DNA from: Methanobacteriota archaeon
GTDB lineage: Archaea; Halobacteriota; Methanosarcinia; Methanosarcinales; Methanoperedenaceae
DNA length: 7,875 nucleotides
Reading direction: 5' to 3'
Assembly (NCBI GenBank): GCA_018900975.1
Contig: JAHIFK010000182.1
Location: 1 to 7,875 of the forward strand
Shown here: piece after piece, positions 6,662 to 7,875 of the stretch
Layout: the number at the start of each line of letters is the position of its first letter
Position numbering within the stretch: position 1 is the first letter of the stretch
Position numbers and translations under genes: made by a program
The notes under the pieces: model-generated
Told to the model about the DNA's origin: nothing
Seen by the model: only the letters and a program-made list of their open reading frames with translations
The model's database searches: none

Positions 6662-6760
6662 TTACAATTTTATAAAGTTATCTAAATCATGCTCTTCCTG
6701 AGGCATTTCTACATCCACAAGCTCCTCACCGAGTTTTTTCCAATCTTCCCTTTTATTAGT
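6662..6760 (-). pseudogene. C-terminal remnant of an unidentified minus-strand gene
   Basis: Reading the minus strand from about 6760 to the TAA at 6662-6664 gives 32 residues beginning TNKREDWKKLGEELVDVEMP and ending EEHDLDNFIKL, which looks like a genuine acidic, helical protein tail. The open frame extends only to a TAG at 6791-6793 and has no ATG, GTG or TTG start ahead of this part; the only ATG is within the tail, at 6706. The residues before it (PNLCVFISFL) look non-coding. I infer a gene fragment whose 5' part was lost at a junction around 6755-6770. Its parent could be a small regulator or antitoxin, but I cannot identify it. Confidence 0.5.
6668..6677 (-). promoter_or_regulatory. 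TATA box giving a probably leaderless transcript
   Basis: The minus strand reads CTTTATAAAA, centred about 27 nt before the A of ATG 6645, the usual distance from an archaeal TATA box to the transcription start, and no ribosome site precedes the ATG. The core TTTATAAA (6669-6676) is a palindrome and could in principle also fire rightward toward the gene at 6771. The box lies inside the last codons of a gene remnant. Confidence 0.5.
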
Positions 6761-6770
6761 TAAAAAGCTA

Positions 6771-7322
6771 ATGAAAACACATAGGTTCGGCTACTGCCCG
6801 CTGTCTGATCGCATGCCATATCGAATCCTGAGAGGTTTTTTATTCAGTGTGAAATACAGGGACTCCGTGGTGGTTGATGGCTTTGACGATCTCATTGGAG
6901 TTTATGGTTGTTCCGAAGATGGAGAAATCAATCTCTACCAGTTCGATGATGCGGAATTATTGAATATTGACACGAACGCAAAAGAAAGAGGGCAGGATAA
7001 TGTTTACCTCACATTCCACGGGGCAAGGATGTATGCTGATGCTGCACGGCTCAAGGTCTATGAAAAAAACGGGACATTCCCGAAGGTCACAAAGGCTGTT
7101 GGGCTGGCATCTTTGAAGTCTGTACTTGAGGAGGATATCGTGTTCCCTGCAACTAAAGGAGAACTGATAGAGAAGCAGGGTTGGAAGGTATTCGATCTGA
7201 CCGAGAATGAGCATGTTCATGCAAGATTCTTGCTTGAGAAACTGCCTAAAGAGAAATATGCAAGTGTGGATGAAGTGATAATGGCTTTACAAAAGCATAA
7301 CTATAAAAAAAAAGAATATTGA
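6771..7322 (+). CDS. Uncharacterised protein with DUF2795-like C-terminal domain
   Basis: A 183-residue soluble protein. Residues about 113-172 resemble the DUF2795 family, recognisable from FPATKGELIEKQGW (125-138), the spaced LLEKLPKEKYASVDEV (154-169) and the helical context; this small domain has no established function. The N-terminal part (1-110), with YCPLSDRMPYRILRG, is not recognised. No signal peptide or membrane segment is present. ATG 6771 has no Shine-Dalgarno site. The frame is open back to 6702 without another usable start, and M15 is the next candidate. Because the gene begins beside a truncated opposite-strand remnant, its 5' end may have been replaced or lost. Its base composition is closer to the metabolic operon than to the preceding gene. 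A run of nine A (7305-7313) near the 3' end encodes Lys-Lys-Lys and is a possible slippage or sequencing-error site. Confidence 0.7.
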   Translation: MKTHRFGYCPLSDRMPYRILRGFLFSVKYRDSVVVDGFDDLIGVYGCSEDGEINLYQFDDAELLNIDTNAKERGQDNVYLTFHGARMYADAARLKVYEKNGTFPKVTKAVGLASLKSVLEEDIVFPATKGELIEKQGWKVFDLTENEHVHARFLLEKLPKEKYASVDEVIMALQKHNYKKKEY

Positions 7323-7355
7323 AGGACTCATTAAAAAGAGAATAAGCATTATGAG

Positions 7356-7473
7356 CCCTACGCATTTTCAAAGCTTTTGGCATGCCTTATCCGCAGCCCC
7401 TAACGTTTTTTATATTTCTGTTTAATATTCTAAGATTGTTCTGAGTCGCAGCGACAAAATGCTGATATTTATC
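7356..7473 (-). pseudogene. Degenerate third TPR repeat, extending past the stop codon
   Basis: Compared with the unit at 7474-7611, matching blocks lie 138 bp apart at the start (7433 and 7571), 139 apart in the middle (7382 and 7521) and 138 again near the end (7374 and 7512). So the repeat has a +1 and then a -1 indel. The first shifts the frame and creates the TAA at 7387-7389; similarity (for example TTTCAAAGC at 7366-7374) continues beyond it to about 7356. Confidence 0.7.
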
Positions 7474-7752
7474 AGGGCTCTTTTTTGCCAGTTCCGTATA
7501 AAATTTCAAAGCCTCTGATAATGCCTTCTCCGCATCCTCAAACCCTTTTAATTCACAGTATAAATTTCCAAGATTGTTCTGAGTCGCAGCGATAGTATGC
7601 AAGTAGGCATCAGGGCTCTTTTTTGCCAGTTCTGTATAAATGTTCAAAGCTTCTGTGTATGCCTTCTCCGCATCCTCAAACCCTTTTAATTCCAAATATA
7701 AACTTCCAAGGCTGTTCTGAGTATTAGCCACAGTAGACAAGTAGGCATCCAT
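7387..7752 (-). CDS. Short TPR-repeat protein, probably a fragment of a larger gene
   Basis: The 121-residue reading frame holds two intact 46-residue TPR-type units (residues 2-47 and 48-93; 36 of 46 identical) and the start of a third. The units carry the TPR pattern of small and large residues (NLGNLY, FEDAEKAL, EALKFY) with the extended spacing of kinesin-light-chain-like TPRs, which form protein-binding superhelices. ATG 7752 falls exactly at the first residue before the repeat phase (M then DAYL), and repeat similarity stops there on the DNA too. No ribosome site is seen, though a TATA-like sequence lies about 45 nt upstream. The end, LRILNRNIKNVRGCG, results from drift and an indel in the third repeat. 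It may be expressed as a small TPR protein, but a decayed remnant is more likely. Confidence 0.6.
   Translation of the reverse strand: MDAYLSTVANTQNSLGSLYLELKGFEDAEKAYTEALNIYTELAKKSPDAYLHTIAATQNNLGNLYCELKGFEDAEKALSEALKFYTELAKKSPDKYQHFVAATQNNLRILNRNIKNVRGCG
7474..7749 (-). repeat. Two tandem 138-bp TPR-coding repeats
   Basis: The units 7612-7749 and 7474-7611 are direct repeats, in frame, with a 32-bp identical core encoding the LKGFEDAEKA region. High DNA identity, beyond what the protein pattern needs, suggests recent duplication or gene conversion. They are coding repeats with no spacers. Confidence 0.85.
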
Positions 7753-7793
7753 TGGTCATCGGTTAAGGGGTTTGACTTGCTCTACCAATATCG

Positions 7794-7804
7794 TTTTATA
7801 AATA
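7794..7804 (-). promoter_or_regulatory. Possible TATA box of the TPR gene
   Basis: The minus strand reads TATTTATAAAA, 42-52 nt before ATG 7752. The surrounding 7790-7875 is very A+T-rich, so chance matches are likely. No gene is visible in 7753-7875. Confidence 0.3.
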
Positions 7805-7875
7805 ATTTCTAATTTTTTATAAATATTGATTTAATTTTAGTCTATTGAGTATCAACCAAGGTACTTTATTTAATA

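Noticed and set aside
7356..7749. CRISPR array or non-coding tandem repeat
   Set aside because: The 138-bp units abut without spacers and encode TPR motifs in frame.

Overview
The window looks like chromosomal DNA of a methane-metabolising archaeon of the Methanosarcinales/ANME-2 type, and a Candidatus Methanoperedens-like organism would fit well. The reasons are two coenzyme F430 biosynthesis genes (cfbA, cfbE), an archaeal deoxyhypusine synthase, an archaeal-size OMP decarboxylase, an archaellin with a class III signal peptide, and TATA-type promoters with archaeal Shine-Dalgarno sites. The genus is an inference from gene content, not from a marker gene.

Layout. Positions 1-592 (minus strand) carry an archaellin gene that runs off the left edge. 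Upstream of it, on the same strand, lies an apparent two-gene operon (1934 to 783): a seven-helix membrane protein followed 9 nt later by a small winged-helix-like protein. From a divergent promoter region (1935-2135) a compact plus-strand operon runs rightward: cfbA, cfbE (1-base overlap), deoxyhypusine synthase (2-nt gap) and pyrF (2-nt gap, TTG start). It ends in a hairpin and T-tract region at about 5545-5614.

Right of pyrF the character changes from core metabolism to accessory DNA. There is a very A+T-rich minus-strand gene for a secreted/membrane-anchored protein (6645-5620). A short remnant of a minus-strand gene follows (6760-6662) and had to be read out by hand. Next come a plus-strand protein with a DUF2795-like C-terminus (6771-7322) and a small TPR-repeat gene (7752-7387) whose third repeat has decayed by two indels and continues past the stop codon.

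How the genes work together. CfbA inserts Ni into sirohydrochlorin, and CfbE, an ATP-dependent Mur-ligase homologue, acts late in the same pathway to the methyl-coenzyme M reductase cofactor F430. cfbB, cfbC and cfbD are not in this window. Deoxyhypusine synthase (aIF5A modification) and OMP decarboxylase (UMP synthesis) share the transcript, linking growth-related functions to cofactor supply. The membrane/winged-helix pair next to the archaellin is a candidate signalling unit, but its link to archaellum control is only positional. I see no complete, clearly new multi-gene system. The most interesting items are the 7TM/winged-helix pair, the uncharacterised membrane protein with a probably leaderless promoter, and the gene debris at the right end.
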